Part shown: positions 27,712-34,376 of the stretch, in pieces
How positions within the stretch are numbered: position 1 is the first letter of the stretch
Layout: each line of letters opens with the position of its first letter
Assembly (NCBI GenBank): GCA_015494295.1
Contig: WGBO01000064.1
Coordinates: 1-34,376 of the forward strand
Source of the DNA: Gammaproteobacteria bacterium
GTDB taxonomy: Bacteria; Pseudomonadota; Gammaproteobacteria; DSM-19610
DNA: 34,376 nucleotides
Direction of reading: 5' to 3'
Program-made: the position numbers and the translations under genes
Notes under the pieces: generated by a model
Seen by the model: the letters and a program-made list of their open reading frames with translations, nothing else
Database searches by the model: none
What the model was told of the DNA's origin: nothing

Positions 27712-27727
27712 TGGCACAATAAATGCA
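27712..27727 (+). promoter_or_regulatory. candidate sigma-54 (−24/−12) promoter upstream of rpoN
   Basis: TGGCACAATAAATGCA matches the sigma-54 consensus TGGCACG-N4-TTGCA at every position except two (A for G at position seven and A for the first T of TTGC). The invariant GG (27713–27714) and GC (27725–27726) are exactly ten bases apart. Transcription would begin near 27738, giving a 62-base leader before the rpoN ATG at 27800. The site lies in the lptB–rpoN gap, so rpoN might be autoregulated by its own product. No enhancer site is identified. Confidence 0.55.
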
Positions 27728-27799
27728 GTAGAATATGGCTCCGTGAGCGGCACCCCCCTTTTTGGCCGCGCCCCGACAGAGACCGGTGATGTGTAATCC

Positions 27800-29302
27800 A
27801 TGAAGCAGTCCATTCAGCTCCGGCTTGGCCAACACCTGACCATGACGCCCCAGTTGCAGCAGGCGATCCGCCTGCTGCAACTGTCGACCCTCGAACTGCA
27901 GATGGAAGTGCAAACGGTTCTCGATTCCAACCTGATGCTGGAACGCGACGAGAGCGAACTCGAGACCCGGCCGGAGTCCGAAGCCGCCATGGAGAGCGCG
28001 CCCGACCAGGCCGCCGCTCCCGACGCCGACCCCGCCAACGCCAAGAACGATGGATCGGACGCCGAGATCGCCAGCAGCACCGACACCATTCCCGACGAAC
28101 TGCCCGGCGACACCAGTTGGGAAGACACCTACGACATGGGCGCCACCAGTTTCAGCGCGCCCGGCGGTGACAACGACCGCGACTTCTTCGAAACCCACCT
28201 CGGCAGCAATGAAAGCCTGCACGAACACCTGCACTGGCAACTCGACCTGACACCGTTCAGCGATGTCGACCGCGAAATCGCCGAGGCCATCATCGACTCC
28301 ATCAACGACGACGGCTACCTCGACGTGCCGCTGGAAGAACTGTGCGAAAGCCTGGACCTGGCGCCGGAGCAGGAAATCGGCATCGAGGAGGTGCAGGCGG
28401 TGCTGCGCCGCATCCAGCATTTCGACCCGGTCGGGGTCGGCGCCCGGGATCCGGCGGAATGCCTGTTAATCCAGTTACTTGCACTGGAGCCGGACACCCC
28501 CTGGCGCAAACAGGCGCTGCAACTGGTGCAGGAACACGTCACCCTGCTGGGAAATCGGGACTATAATCAGATCATGCGGCGCATGAAGCTCAGCGAGTCG
28601 GAGCTTCAGCAGGTGCTCAAGCTGGTCCAGTCGCTCAACCCGCGCCCCGGCTCGCAGATCACCAGCGCCACGCCGCAGTATGTTGTGCCCGATGTATTCG
28701 TGTTCAAAAAGAAGGGCAAGTGGCAGGTGGACCTGAACATAGAAGCGACACCCAGACTCCGCATCAACAGTCATTACGCCAGCCTGGTCCGGCGTGCCGA
28801 CAACAGCGAGGACAACACCTACCTGCGCAACCATCTGCAGGAAGCCCGCTGGTTCCTCAAGAGCCTCCAGAGCCGCCATGAAACACTGCTCAAGGTGGCG
28901 CGCTGTATCGTCGAACGGCAACGCAACTTCTTCGAATACGGCGACGAGGCCATGAAGCCGCTGGTGCTGCGCGACATCGCCGAGGCCGTGGAGATGCACG
29001 AGTCAACCATATCGCGCGTCACCACCCAGAAATACATGCACACACCGCGCGGCATCTTCGAATTCAAGTATTTCTTCTCCAGCCACGTCGGCACCGCCGA
29101 CGGCGGGGAATGCTCGGCGACCGCCATCCGCGCCATCATCAGGAAACTGGTGGCGGCGGAAAAACCCAACAAGCCCCTCAGCGACAGCAAGATCGCCAAG
29201 CTGCTGGCCGACCAGGGCATCAAGGTTGCAAGACGCACCATCGCCAAGTACCGCGAGGCGATGGGCATACCACCATCCAATGAACGTAAACGCCTCGCTT
29301 GA
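27800..29302 (+). CDS. rpoN: RNA polymerase sigma-54 factor
   Basis: RpoN directs transcription from −24/−12 promoters with AAA+ activators, typically nitrogen, motility and stress genes. The protein has 500 residues. The glutamine-rich region I (1–50) begins [29 protein letters not shown]. An acidic region II follows (about 55–125). The core-binding and helix-turn-helix domains include [22 protein letters not shown]. The RpoN box is [10 protein letters not shown] (477–486). The ATG at 27800 has a GGTGAT-type ribosome site. rpoN–hpf–ptsN is a conserved order. Confidence 0.97.
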   Translation: MKQSIQLRLGQHLTMTPQLQQAIRLLQLSTLELQMEVQTVLDSNLMLERDESELETRPESEAAMESAPDQAAAPDADPANAKNDGSDAEIASSTDTIPDELPGDTSWEDTYDMGATSFSAPGGDNDRDFFETHLGSNESLHEHLHWQLDLTPFSDVDREIAEAIIDSINDDGYLDVPLEELCESLDLAPEQEIGIEEVQAVLRRIQHFDPVGVGARDPAECLLIQLLALEPDTPWRKQALQLVQEHVTLLGNRDYNQIMRRMKLSESELQQVLKLVQSLNPRPGSQITSATPQYVVPDVFVFKKKGKWQVDLNIEATPRLRINSHYASLVRRADNSEDNTYLRNHLQEARWFLKSLQSRHETLLKVARCIVERQRNFFEYGDEAMKPLVLRDIAEAVEMHESTISRVTTQKYMHTPRGIFEFKYFFSSHVGTADGGECSATAIRAIIRKLVAAEKPNKPLSDSKIAKLLADQGIKVARRTIAKYREAMGIPPSNERKRLA

Positions 29303-29326
29303 GGCCCATGGACGAGGAGTGTATCC

Positions 29327-29653
29327 ATGCAGATAGACGTTACCGGGCACCACGTAGATGTTACCGAACCCATGCGCGCCTACGTTGACGAAAAATTCCA
29401 GCGACTGGAGCGCCATTTCGACCACGTGACCGACGTGCACGTCGTGCTCAGTGTCGAGAAGTTGCGCCACACGGCGGAAGCCACCATCCAGATCAGCGGC
29501 GGCAAGCTGTTTGCCGACAACACCGAGGAAAACATGTACGCCGCCATCGACGGCCTGACCGACAAGCTGGACCGGCAGATCAAGAAGCACAAGGAAAAGA
29601 TCACCGACCACCACCGTTCCGAAGGCGCCGAGACCAAGAAACAGGCCCTCTAG
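29327..29653 (+). CDS. hpf: ribosome hibernation-promoting factor, short form
   Basis: HPF binds the 30S decoding centre to inactivate or dimerise ribosomes in stationary phase. The 108-residue protein is the short form with no C-terminal extension. It has MQIDVTGHHVDVTEPMRAYVDEKFQRLERHF at the N-terminus, the strand KLRHTAEATIQISGGKLFAD and the conserved basic segment KLDRQIKKHKEKI. A GAGGAG ribosome site precedes the ATG. It lies 24 bases after rpoN. Confidence 0.93.
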   Translation: MQIDVTGHHVDVTEPMRAYVDEKFQRLERHFDHVTDVHVVLSVEKLRHTAEATIQISGGKLFADNTEENMYAAIDGLTDKLDRQIKKHKEKITDHHRSEGAETKKQAL

Positions 29654-29667
29654 ACCGGTACCCTGCA

Positions 29668-29695
29668 CGGGGGGCGCCCGGCGTGGCGCTCCCCG
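29668..29695 (+). promoter_or_regulatory. stable hairpin abutting the ptsN ribosome site
   Basis: In the 54-base gap between hpf and ptsN the transcript can form an 11-bp stem (29668–29678 with 29685–29695, one G·U pair) with a 6-base loop. Its 3' arm ends on the first base of the GGAG ribosome site (29695–29698) of ptsN. No T-run follows, so it is not a classical terminator. It may control ptsN translation or mark an RNA-processing site. Confidence 0.5.
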
Positions 29696-29707
29696 GAGTT
29701 GAACACC

Positions 29708-30181
29708 ATGCAAATTGCCAAACTGCTAGAACCCGGCCGCATCGCCTGCCAGCGCGACAGTTCCAGCAAGAAGCGCGCGCTGGAATCGCTCAGCAAACTG
29801 CTGGCCGACGACCTGCCCGGTTTCACCGATGCCGAGGTCTTCGACAGCCTGATCGGGCGCGAACGACTCGGCAGCACCGGACTCGGCAAGGGCGTGGCCC
29901 TGCCGCACGGGCGCATGAAAGGCCTGGACGCACCGATCGCGGCGCTGCTGACACTGGAGCACGGCATCGACTACGACGCCGTCGACAAGCAGCCCGTGGA
30001 CCTGCTGCTGGCCCTGCTGGTTCCCGAGGAATCCACCGACGAGCACCTGCAGATCCTCGCCCAGCTCGCGGAAATGTTCAGCAACCCCGAGTTCTGCGCC
30101 AGGCTGCGTCACAGCGGTGGTAGCGAAAACTGCCTGGACCTGATCTCCCACTGGAAATCGAAGCAAAAGCTTCCTGCATGA
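29708..30181 (+). CDS. ptsN: nitrogen-regulatory PTS EIIA component (EIIA-Ntr)
   Basis: PtsN is the phospho-acceptor output protein of the nitrogen PTS; depending on phosphorylation it controls potassium transport and other targets. It has 157 residues from the ATG at 29708. The phospho-histidine is H67 in KGVALPHGRMKG. The EIIA mannitol/Ntr fold is seen in LAQLAEMFSNPEFCARLR. A TTG start at 29699 sits too close to the GGAG site, so the ATG is chosen. It overlaps hprK as ATGA. rpoN–hpf–ptsN is the classic context. Confidence 0.95.
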   Translation: MQIAKLLEPGRIACQRDSSSKKRALESLSKLLADDLPGFTDAEVFDSLIGRERLGSTGLGKGVALPHGRMKGLDAPIAALLTLEHGIDYDAVDKQPVDLLLALLVPEESTDEHLQILAQLAEMFSNPEFCARLRHSGGSENCLDLISHWKSKQKLPA

Positions 30182-31128
30182 AAGGCACCGACACCTCGGT
30201 CGGCGCGCTGTTCGATGCGCTGCGCGACAAGCTGGAACTCCAGTGGGCCGGCAATCGCATGGGCGAGAACCGGGACATCCAGAACGTCGAGCCGGACAAC
30301 GCCAAGACCGCGCTGGTCGGCCACCTCAACCTGATCCACCCCAACCGCATCCAGGTACTCGGTGCCACCGAGATCCAGTACCTCGACCGGCTGCCGGAAA
30401 ACTCGCGCCGCGACCTGCTCGACCAGTTGTTCGGCGGTAACACCGACCTGGTCATCATCGGCAACGGGCAGCCCATTCCCGAAGACATCAAGCAGCGCGC
30501 CGAGGCCACTTCCACGCCGCTGGTGACCTCGCCGCGCCCCACCGCGCAACTGGTCAATTATATGCAGTACTACCTGACCAACCTGTTCGCGGAGAAGATA
30601 ACCCTGCACGGCGTGTTCATGGAAGTGTTCAGCCTCGGACTGCTGATCACCGGCGACCCCAGCGTCGGCAAGAGCGAACTGGCGCTGGAACTGGTGGCGC
30701 GCGGTCACCGCCTGGTCGCCGACGACGCGCCCGAGTTCGCCCGCACCGCCCCGGACACCCTCAACGGCCGCTGCCCCGAGGTGTTGCGCGATTTCCTGGA
30801 AGTACGGGGTATCGGCGTGCTCAACGTGCGCGCCATGTTCGGCGACAGCGCCATCAAGCAGAGCCGCAACCTGCGCCTGATCCTGCGCCTGGTGCCGATG
30901 ACCGAGGAACAGATGCACAGTATCGACCGCCTCTACGGGGCGCGTTCGACCCAGACCATACTCGGCGTGGAAGTGCCTGAAATCACATTACCGGTGGCCC
31001 CCGGCCGCAACCTCGCGGTTCTGGCCGAGGCCGCCGCCCGCAACCACACCCTGCTGCTCAAGGGATTCGACTCGGCGAAGCTGTTTATGGAACGCCAGGC
31101 GCGTTTCATGGAAAATAGCCGTTCGTGA
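30178..31128 (+). CDS. hprK: HPr kinase/phosphorylase
   Basis: HprK phosphorylates HPr at Ser46 using ATP and can remove it. The protein has 316 residues. A conserved histidine is in LHGVF (residue 144). The Walker A is GDPSVGKS (159–166), differing from the common GxSGIGKS yet matching the P-loop consensus. VADDAPEF supplies the catalytic acidic residues. The C-terminal signature runs LEVRGIGVLNVRAMFG. It is in an unbroken chain: ATGA overlap from ptsN, GTGA overlap into rapZ. HprK is typical of Firmicutes but also found in many proteobacteria next to ptsN. It acts on the HPr encoded 1.2 kb downstream. Confidence 0.93.
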   Translation: MKGTDTSVGALFDALRDKLELQWAGNRMGENRDIQNVEPDNAKTALVGHLNLIHPNRIQVLGATEIQYLDRLPENSRRDLLDQLFGGNTDLVIIGNGQPIPEDIKQRAEATSTPLVTSPRPTAQLVNYMQYYLTNLFAEKITLHGVFMEVFSLGLLITGDPSVGKSELALELVARGHRLVADDAPEFARTAPDTLNGRCPEVLRDFLEVRGIGVLNVRAMFGDSAIKQSRNLRLILRLVPMTEEQMHSIDRLYGARSTQTILGVEVPEITLPVAPGRNLAVLAEAAARNHTLLLKGFDSAKLFMERQARFMENSRS

Positions 31129-31979
31129 AACTCATCATCGTCAGCGGCCTCTCCGGGTCGGGAAAAAGCGTTGCGCTGAACACGCTGGAAGACCTGGGTT
31201 ACTACTGCATCGACAACCTGCCGGCCGGGTTGCTGAGTGCGCTCGCGCTGGAACTGAAACTGGCGCCCAAGCCGGTCGAGAACGTGGCGGTCGGCATCGA
31301 CGCGCGTAATCTGCCGCAGTCACTGCAACAGTTCAACGACATCCTCGACCAGCTACAGGTCCAGGGTATCAGCAACGAGATCCTGTTCATCACCAGCGAC
31401 CCCGATGTGCTCATCAAGCGTTTCAGCGAAACCCGGCGCCGCCACCCGCTCAGCAACGAACAGGTATCGCTGGCGGAGGCCATCGAGCTGGAACGGCAGT
31501 TGCTGGAACCCATCGCGCGCCGCGCCGACCTGTTCCTGGACACCACGCAGACGACCATCCACGAGCTGCGCGACCTGGTGCACCAGCGTGTCGAACGGCG
31601 CGAGGAAAGCCGCCTGTCGCTGATGTTCCAGTCCTTCGGCTTCAAGCACGGCATCCCCACCGACGCCGACTTCGTGTTCGACCTGCGCTGCCTGCCCAAC
31701 CCGCACTGGCACCCTGAACTGCGCCCGCTCACCGGCCGCGACGAACCGGTGGCCCGCTACCTCGACAGCGAACCGAAGGTCGGCTCCATGGCCGAACAGA
31801 TCACCGCCTTTCTGGAAACCTGGGTGCCGGCCTTCGAGGCCGACAACCGCAGCTACCTGACCGTGGCGCTGGGCTGCACCGGCGGCCAGCACCGCTCGGT
31901 ATACCTCGCCGAGCGACTGGCGAAGCACTTTTCCGAACACTACCCCAACGTCACCATCCGCCACCGGGAGCTACCGTGA
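31125..31979 (+). CDS. rapZ: RNase adapter/nucleotide-binding protein RapZ
   Basis: RapZ in enterics binds small RNAs GlmY/GlmZ and guides RNase E; elsewhere its role is less clear. The protein has 284 residues with a GTG start at 31125 (overlapping the hprK stop). The N-terminal P-loop is GLSGSGKS (8–15), followed by LGYYCIDNLP. The C-terminal domain contains the highly conserved CTGGQHRSVYLAERLA. The very end is VTIRHRELP; the run of lysine/arginine used for RNA binding at the extreme C-terminus of the enteric protein is not there. So the enteric sRNA role may not apply. Confidence 0.94.
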   Translation: MKLIIVSGLSGSGKSVALNTLEDLGYYCIDNLPAGLLSALALELKLAPKPVENVAVGIDARNLPQSLQQFNDILDQLQVQGISNEILFITSDPDVLIKRFSETRRRHPLSNEQVSLAEAIELERQLLEPIARRADLFLDTTQTTIHELRDLVHQRVERREESRLSLMFQSFGFKHGIPTDADFVFDLRCLPNPHWHPELRPLTGRDEPVARYLDSEPKVGSMAEQITAFLETWVPAFEADNRSYLTVALGCTGGQHRSVYLAERLAKHFSEHYPNVTIRHRELP

Positions 31980-32386
31980 ACGTCGGCATCCTGCTCATCA
32001 CCCACGGCAACATCGGGGCCGTCCTGCTGCAAACGGCCATCGAGGTCCTCGGCGTCTGCCCGTTGCAGACCACCACCCTGTCGGCTCCCGCCGGCTGCGA
32101 CCCGGACTGGGTGTTCCGCGAGGCGAGCAGCGCCGCCGACCGCCTGAACACCGGCGACGGCGTGCTGGTGCTCACCGACCTGTACGGTTCGACGCCCAGC
32201 AACATCGCCTGCCGGCTGCGCGAGCAGCACCGTGTCCGGGTGGTATCCGGGGTCAACCTGCCGATGCTGATCCGGGTGCTCAACTACCCCGACATGGACC
32301 TCGACGAACTCACCCACAAGGCGGTCACCGGCGGACGCGACGGTGTGCTGACCTGCAACCTGGAAGACCCGCCGCATGCTGGATAA
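31976..32386 (+). CDS. mannose-type PTS EIIA component
   Basis: This 136-residue protein has the mannose-class EIIA fold. It carries the phospho-histidine H10 in LLITHGNIG and the family segments VLVLTDLYGSTPSNIACRL and VVSGVNLPMLIRVLNY. No EIIB, IIC or IID mannose subunits are next to it, so a signalling rather than sugar-transport role is inferred. The start is GTG at 31976, overlapping the rapZ stop as GTGA with a GGGAG ribosome site. The end overlaps HPr by 11 bases. In related bacteria it is called PtsL-like, PtsM or ManX-like; no single symbol is secure. Confidence 0.9.
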   Translation: MNVGILLITHGNIGAVLLQTAIEVLGVCPLQTTTLSAPAGCDPDWVFREASSAADRLNTGDGVLVLTDLYGSTPSNIACRLREQHRVRVVSGVNLPMLIRVLNYPDMDLDELTHKAVTGGRDGVLTCNLEDPPHAG

Positions 32387-32645
32387 GACCGTCACCATCG
32401 TCAACAAGCTGGGCCTGCACGCCCGCGCCGCCGCCAAGTTCGTCACCCTGGCGTCGTCCTTCGCCAGTGACATCAAGCTGGCGCGCGACGGCCATGAGGT
32501 GAACGGCAAGAGCATCATGGGGGTCATGATGCTGGCTGCCTCCAGGGGCACCGACATCCGCCTGATCGCCGACGGCAGCGACGAACACGAGGCGATCGAA
32601 AAGCTGACCGAACTGATCGAAAACCGCTTCGGGGAGCAGGAATGA
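32376..32645 (+). CDS. ptsH: phosphocarrier protein HPr
   Basis: HPr carries phosphate from enzyme I to EIIA proteins. The 89-residue protein has the catalytic H15 in KLGLHARAAAK and the regulatory Ser46 in NGKSIMGVMMLA, the site used by HPr kinase. Both are intact, so both phosphorylation types are possible. It overlaps the EIIA gene upstream by 11 bases and enzyme I downstream as ATGA. The gene could also be called ptsO (NPr); the serine region and partner HprK make ptsH a fair name. Confidence 0.94.
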   Translation: MLDKTVTIVNKLGLHARAAAKFVTLASSFASDIKLARDGHEVNGKSIMGVMMLAASRGTDIRLIADGSDEHEAIEKLTELIENRFGEQE

Positions 32646-34375
32646 CCATCACCATCTCCGGCACGGGCATCTCACGCGGCATCGCCATAGGCCGCGCGCA
32701 ACGGCTGGACGATGGTGAACTGGAAATTTACGAGGCGGCGGTACCACGCGAACTGATCGAGGACGAGGTGGCGCGCTTCCGGCGCGCCGTGCGCACCGCG
32801 CGCCAGCAGCTCAAGGCCATCCGCAACAGCATCCCCGAAAACACGTCGGCCGACATCACCGACTTCATCGACACCCACCTGCTGATGATGGAAGACAGCA
32901 TGCTCACTGCGGCGCCGGTGGAACTGATCCGGCACAAGCAGTACAGCGCCGAGTGGGCCCTCAAGGTACAGCGCGACGAACTGGCGCGGGTCTTCGACGA
33001 AATGGACGACCCCTACCTGCGCACACGCAAGGACGACATCGACCACGTGGTCACGCGCATCCAGCGCATCCTGATCGGCGAAAAGACCGCCACCCACGGC
33101 GACCACGACGATACACTGCACGGCGCCATCATTCTCGCCCACGACCTGACCCCGGCCGAGACCGTGCTGCTGCAACATCAGGGCATCGCCGGCTTCGTCA
33201 CCGAATCGGGCGGCCCGCTGTCGCACACCGCAATCCTGGCGCGCAGCCTGGGGCTGCCGGCCATCGTCGGCACCCACACCACCTCGCACCAGGTGCGTGA
33301 TGGCGAAACCGTGATCCTGGACGGCGGGCGCGGCCTGCTGCTCGCCGACATCGACGCGCGCACCCTCAAGGAATACCGGCGCCAGCAGCGCGAACAGAAG
33401 AAACGCCAGACCGAGCTGAAGCGGCTCAGGAACGAACCGGCGGTGACCGCCGACAACGTGCCCGTCAACCTGCTCGCCAACGTGGAACTGCTGGAGGACA
33501 TACGCATCGCGCGCCTGTCGGGCGCGGACGGCATCGGCCTGTACCGGACCGAGTTCATTTTCATGAACCGCGACGATGTGCCCGACGAGGAGGAGCAGCT
33601 GGAACACTACCTGTCACTGATCCGCACCATGAAGGGCCTGCCGGTCACCATCCGCACCCTGGACCTCGGCGCCGACAAGGACTGCATCGCCGCCGACAAG
33701 CGTAGCTGCTCGAACCCGGCGCTGGGCCTGCGCGCCATCCGCCTGTGCCTCAGCCAGCCGGAACTGTTCCGTCCGCAGTTGCGCGCCATCCTGCGCGCTT
33801 CCGCCCGCGGGCCGGTACAGATGATGATCCCGATGCTGTCCAGCGCCAGCGAACTCGACCAGGTGCTGGCGATGGTGGAGGAAACCAGGCGGCAACTGAG
33901 CGAGGACGGCCTGCCCTTCGACCGCAACATGCCGGTCGGGGGCATGATCGAGGTGCCCGCGGCCGCCCTCTCGGCCGGACTGTTCGCGCGCAAGCTGGAT
34001 TTCCTGTCCATCGGCACCAACGACCTGATCCAGTACGCGCTGGCCATCGACCGCGTCGACGACAGCGTGACCTACCTCTACGACCCCCTGCACCCCGGCG
34101 TGCTGAAACTGGTGCGCATGGTGATCGAGGCCGGCCACCGCCACATGACGCCGGTCGCCATGTGCGGCGAAATGGCCGGCGACGTGCGCTACACGCGACT
34201 GCTGCTGGCCATGGGACTGCGCCAGTTCTCGGTGCCCCCAACTGCGCTGCTGGAAGTGAAGGACACCATCCGCCGCAGCCACACCGACACTTATGCGAAG
34301 CTGGTGAAGCGCATCCTCGACAGCGACGACCCCGAACAGATCCACGCCACCCTGGACGCCCTCAACGAGCTGTAG
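32642..34375 (+). CDS. ptsI: PTS enzyme I (phosphoenolpyruvate–protein phosphotransferase)
   Basis: Enzyme I takes phosphate from phosphoenolpyruvate and passes it to HPr. It has 577 residues and is complete; the stop ends one base before the window edge. The phospho-histidine is H195 in GGPLSHTAILARSLGLPAIVG-type context. The PEP-binding C-terminal domain shows GIGLYRTEFIFM, IRTLDLGADK, SIGTNDLIQY and VAMCGEMAGD. It lacks the N-terminal GAF domain of the nitrogen-type PtsP, so it is a PtsI-type enzyme although its genetic neighbours are nitrogen-PTS genes. Whether another EI exists in the genome is unknown. Confidence 0.96.
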   Translation: MTITISGTGISRGIAIGRAQRLDDGELEIYEAAVPRELIEDEVARFRRAVRTARQQLKAIRNSIPENTSADITDFIDTHLLMMEDSMLTAAPVELIRHKQYSAEWALKVQRDELARVFDEMDDPYLRTRKDDIDHVVTRIQRILIGEKTATHGDHDDTLHGAIILAHDLTPAETVLLQHQGIAGFVTESGGPLSHTAILARSLGLPAIVGTHTTSHQVRDGETVILDGGRGLLLADIDARTLKEYRRQQREQKKRQTELKRLRNEPAVTADNVPVNLLANVELLEDIRIARLSGADGIGLYRTEFIFMNRDDVPDEEEQLEHYLSLIRTMKGLPVTIRTLDLGADKDCIAADKRSCSNPALGLRAIRLCLSQPELFRPQLRAILRASARGPVQMMIPMLSSASELDQVLAMVEETRRQLSEDGLPFDRNMPVGGMIEVPAAALSAGLFARKLDFLSIGTNDLIQYALAIDRVDDSVTYLYDPLHPGVLKLVRMVIEAGHRHMTPVAMCGEMAGDVRYTRLLLAMGLRQFSVPPTALLEVKDTIRRSHTDTYAKLVKRILDSDDPEQIHATLDALNEL

Positions 34376-34376
34376 C

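Overview
The window is GC-rich chromosomal DNA from a Gram-negative bacterium, most likely a gammaproteobacterium. The evidence is gene order. nadB lies divergent from a rpoE/algU–mucA–mucB–mucC–mucD unit that runs on into lepA–lepB–rnc–era–recO–pdxJ. The mla–ibaG–hisGDC block and the yrbG–kdsD–kdsC–lptA–lptB–rpoN–hpf–ptsN block are the other gammaproteobacterial hallmarks. HPr kinase and a mannose-type EIIA in the nitrogen-PTS region argue against enterics and Pseudomonas and fit purple-sulfur/Thioalkalivibrio/Xanthomonas-like lineages; the lineage is an inference. I see no insertion sequence, phage gene, CRISPR array, rRNA or convincing tRNA. No gene-free stretch exceeds about 200 bases.

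Layout. (1) 106–3023, minus: cysM followed by a large secreted AsmA-like protein. (2) 3216–4187, plus: a PAS–GGDEF diguanylate cyclase that meets pdxJ tail to tail. (3) 4181–15556, minus: a long envelope-stress and housekeeping series, read from the right as rpoE, rseA, rseB, rseC, degQ/mucD, a glutaredoxin-like gene, a probable terminator, lepA, lepB, a DUF4845 membrane protein, rnc, era, recO, an AIM24-family gene and pdxJ. (4) 15731–17401, plus: nadB, divergent from rpoE. (5) 17417–23848, minus: a small zinc-ribbon gene, mlaF-E-D-B, ibaG, hisG-D-C and an acylphosphatase. (6) 23913–34375, plus: yrbG, kdsD, kdsC, lptA, lptB, rpoN, hpf, ptsN, hprK, rapZ, a mannose-type EIIA, HPr and enzyme I, mostly with 4-base start/stop overlaps.

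How the genes work together. Most of the window concerns the cell envelope. Sigma-E and its anti-sigma factors sense envelope damage, and DegQ and signal peptidase act in protein quality control and export. The Mla proteins move phospholipids, KdsD/KdsC make the KDO precursor of LPS, LptA/LptB export LPS, and the AsmA-like protein may carry lipid. The right end is a regulatory PTS (EI, HPr, EIIA-Ntr, EIIA-Man, HPr kinase) without sugar permeases, next to sigma-54 and RapZ.

Most noteworthy. Three normally embedded envelope genes are absent from their usual slots: mlaC between mlaD and mlaB, murA between ibaG and hisG, and lptC between kdsC and lptA. A good sigma-54 −24/−12 element lies just upstream of rpoN itself, and a good sigma-E promoter lies upstream of rpoE. 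A 60-residue zinc-ribbon protein of unknown role sits between the mla and yrbG units. I did not find an evidently new multi-gene system; the region is mainly conserved core genome with local departures.
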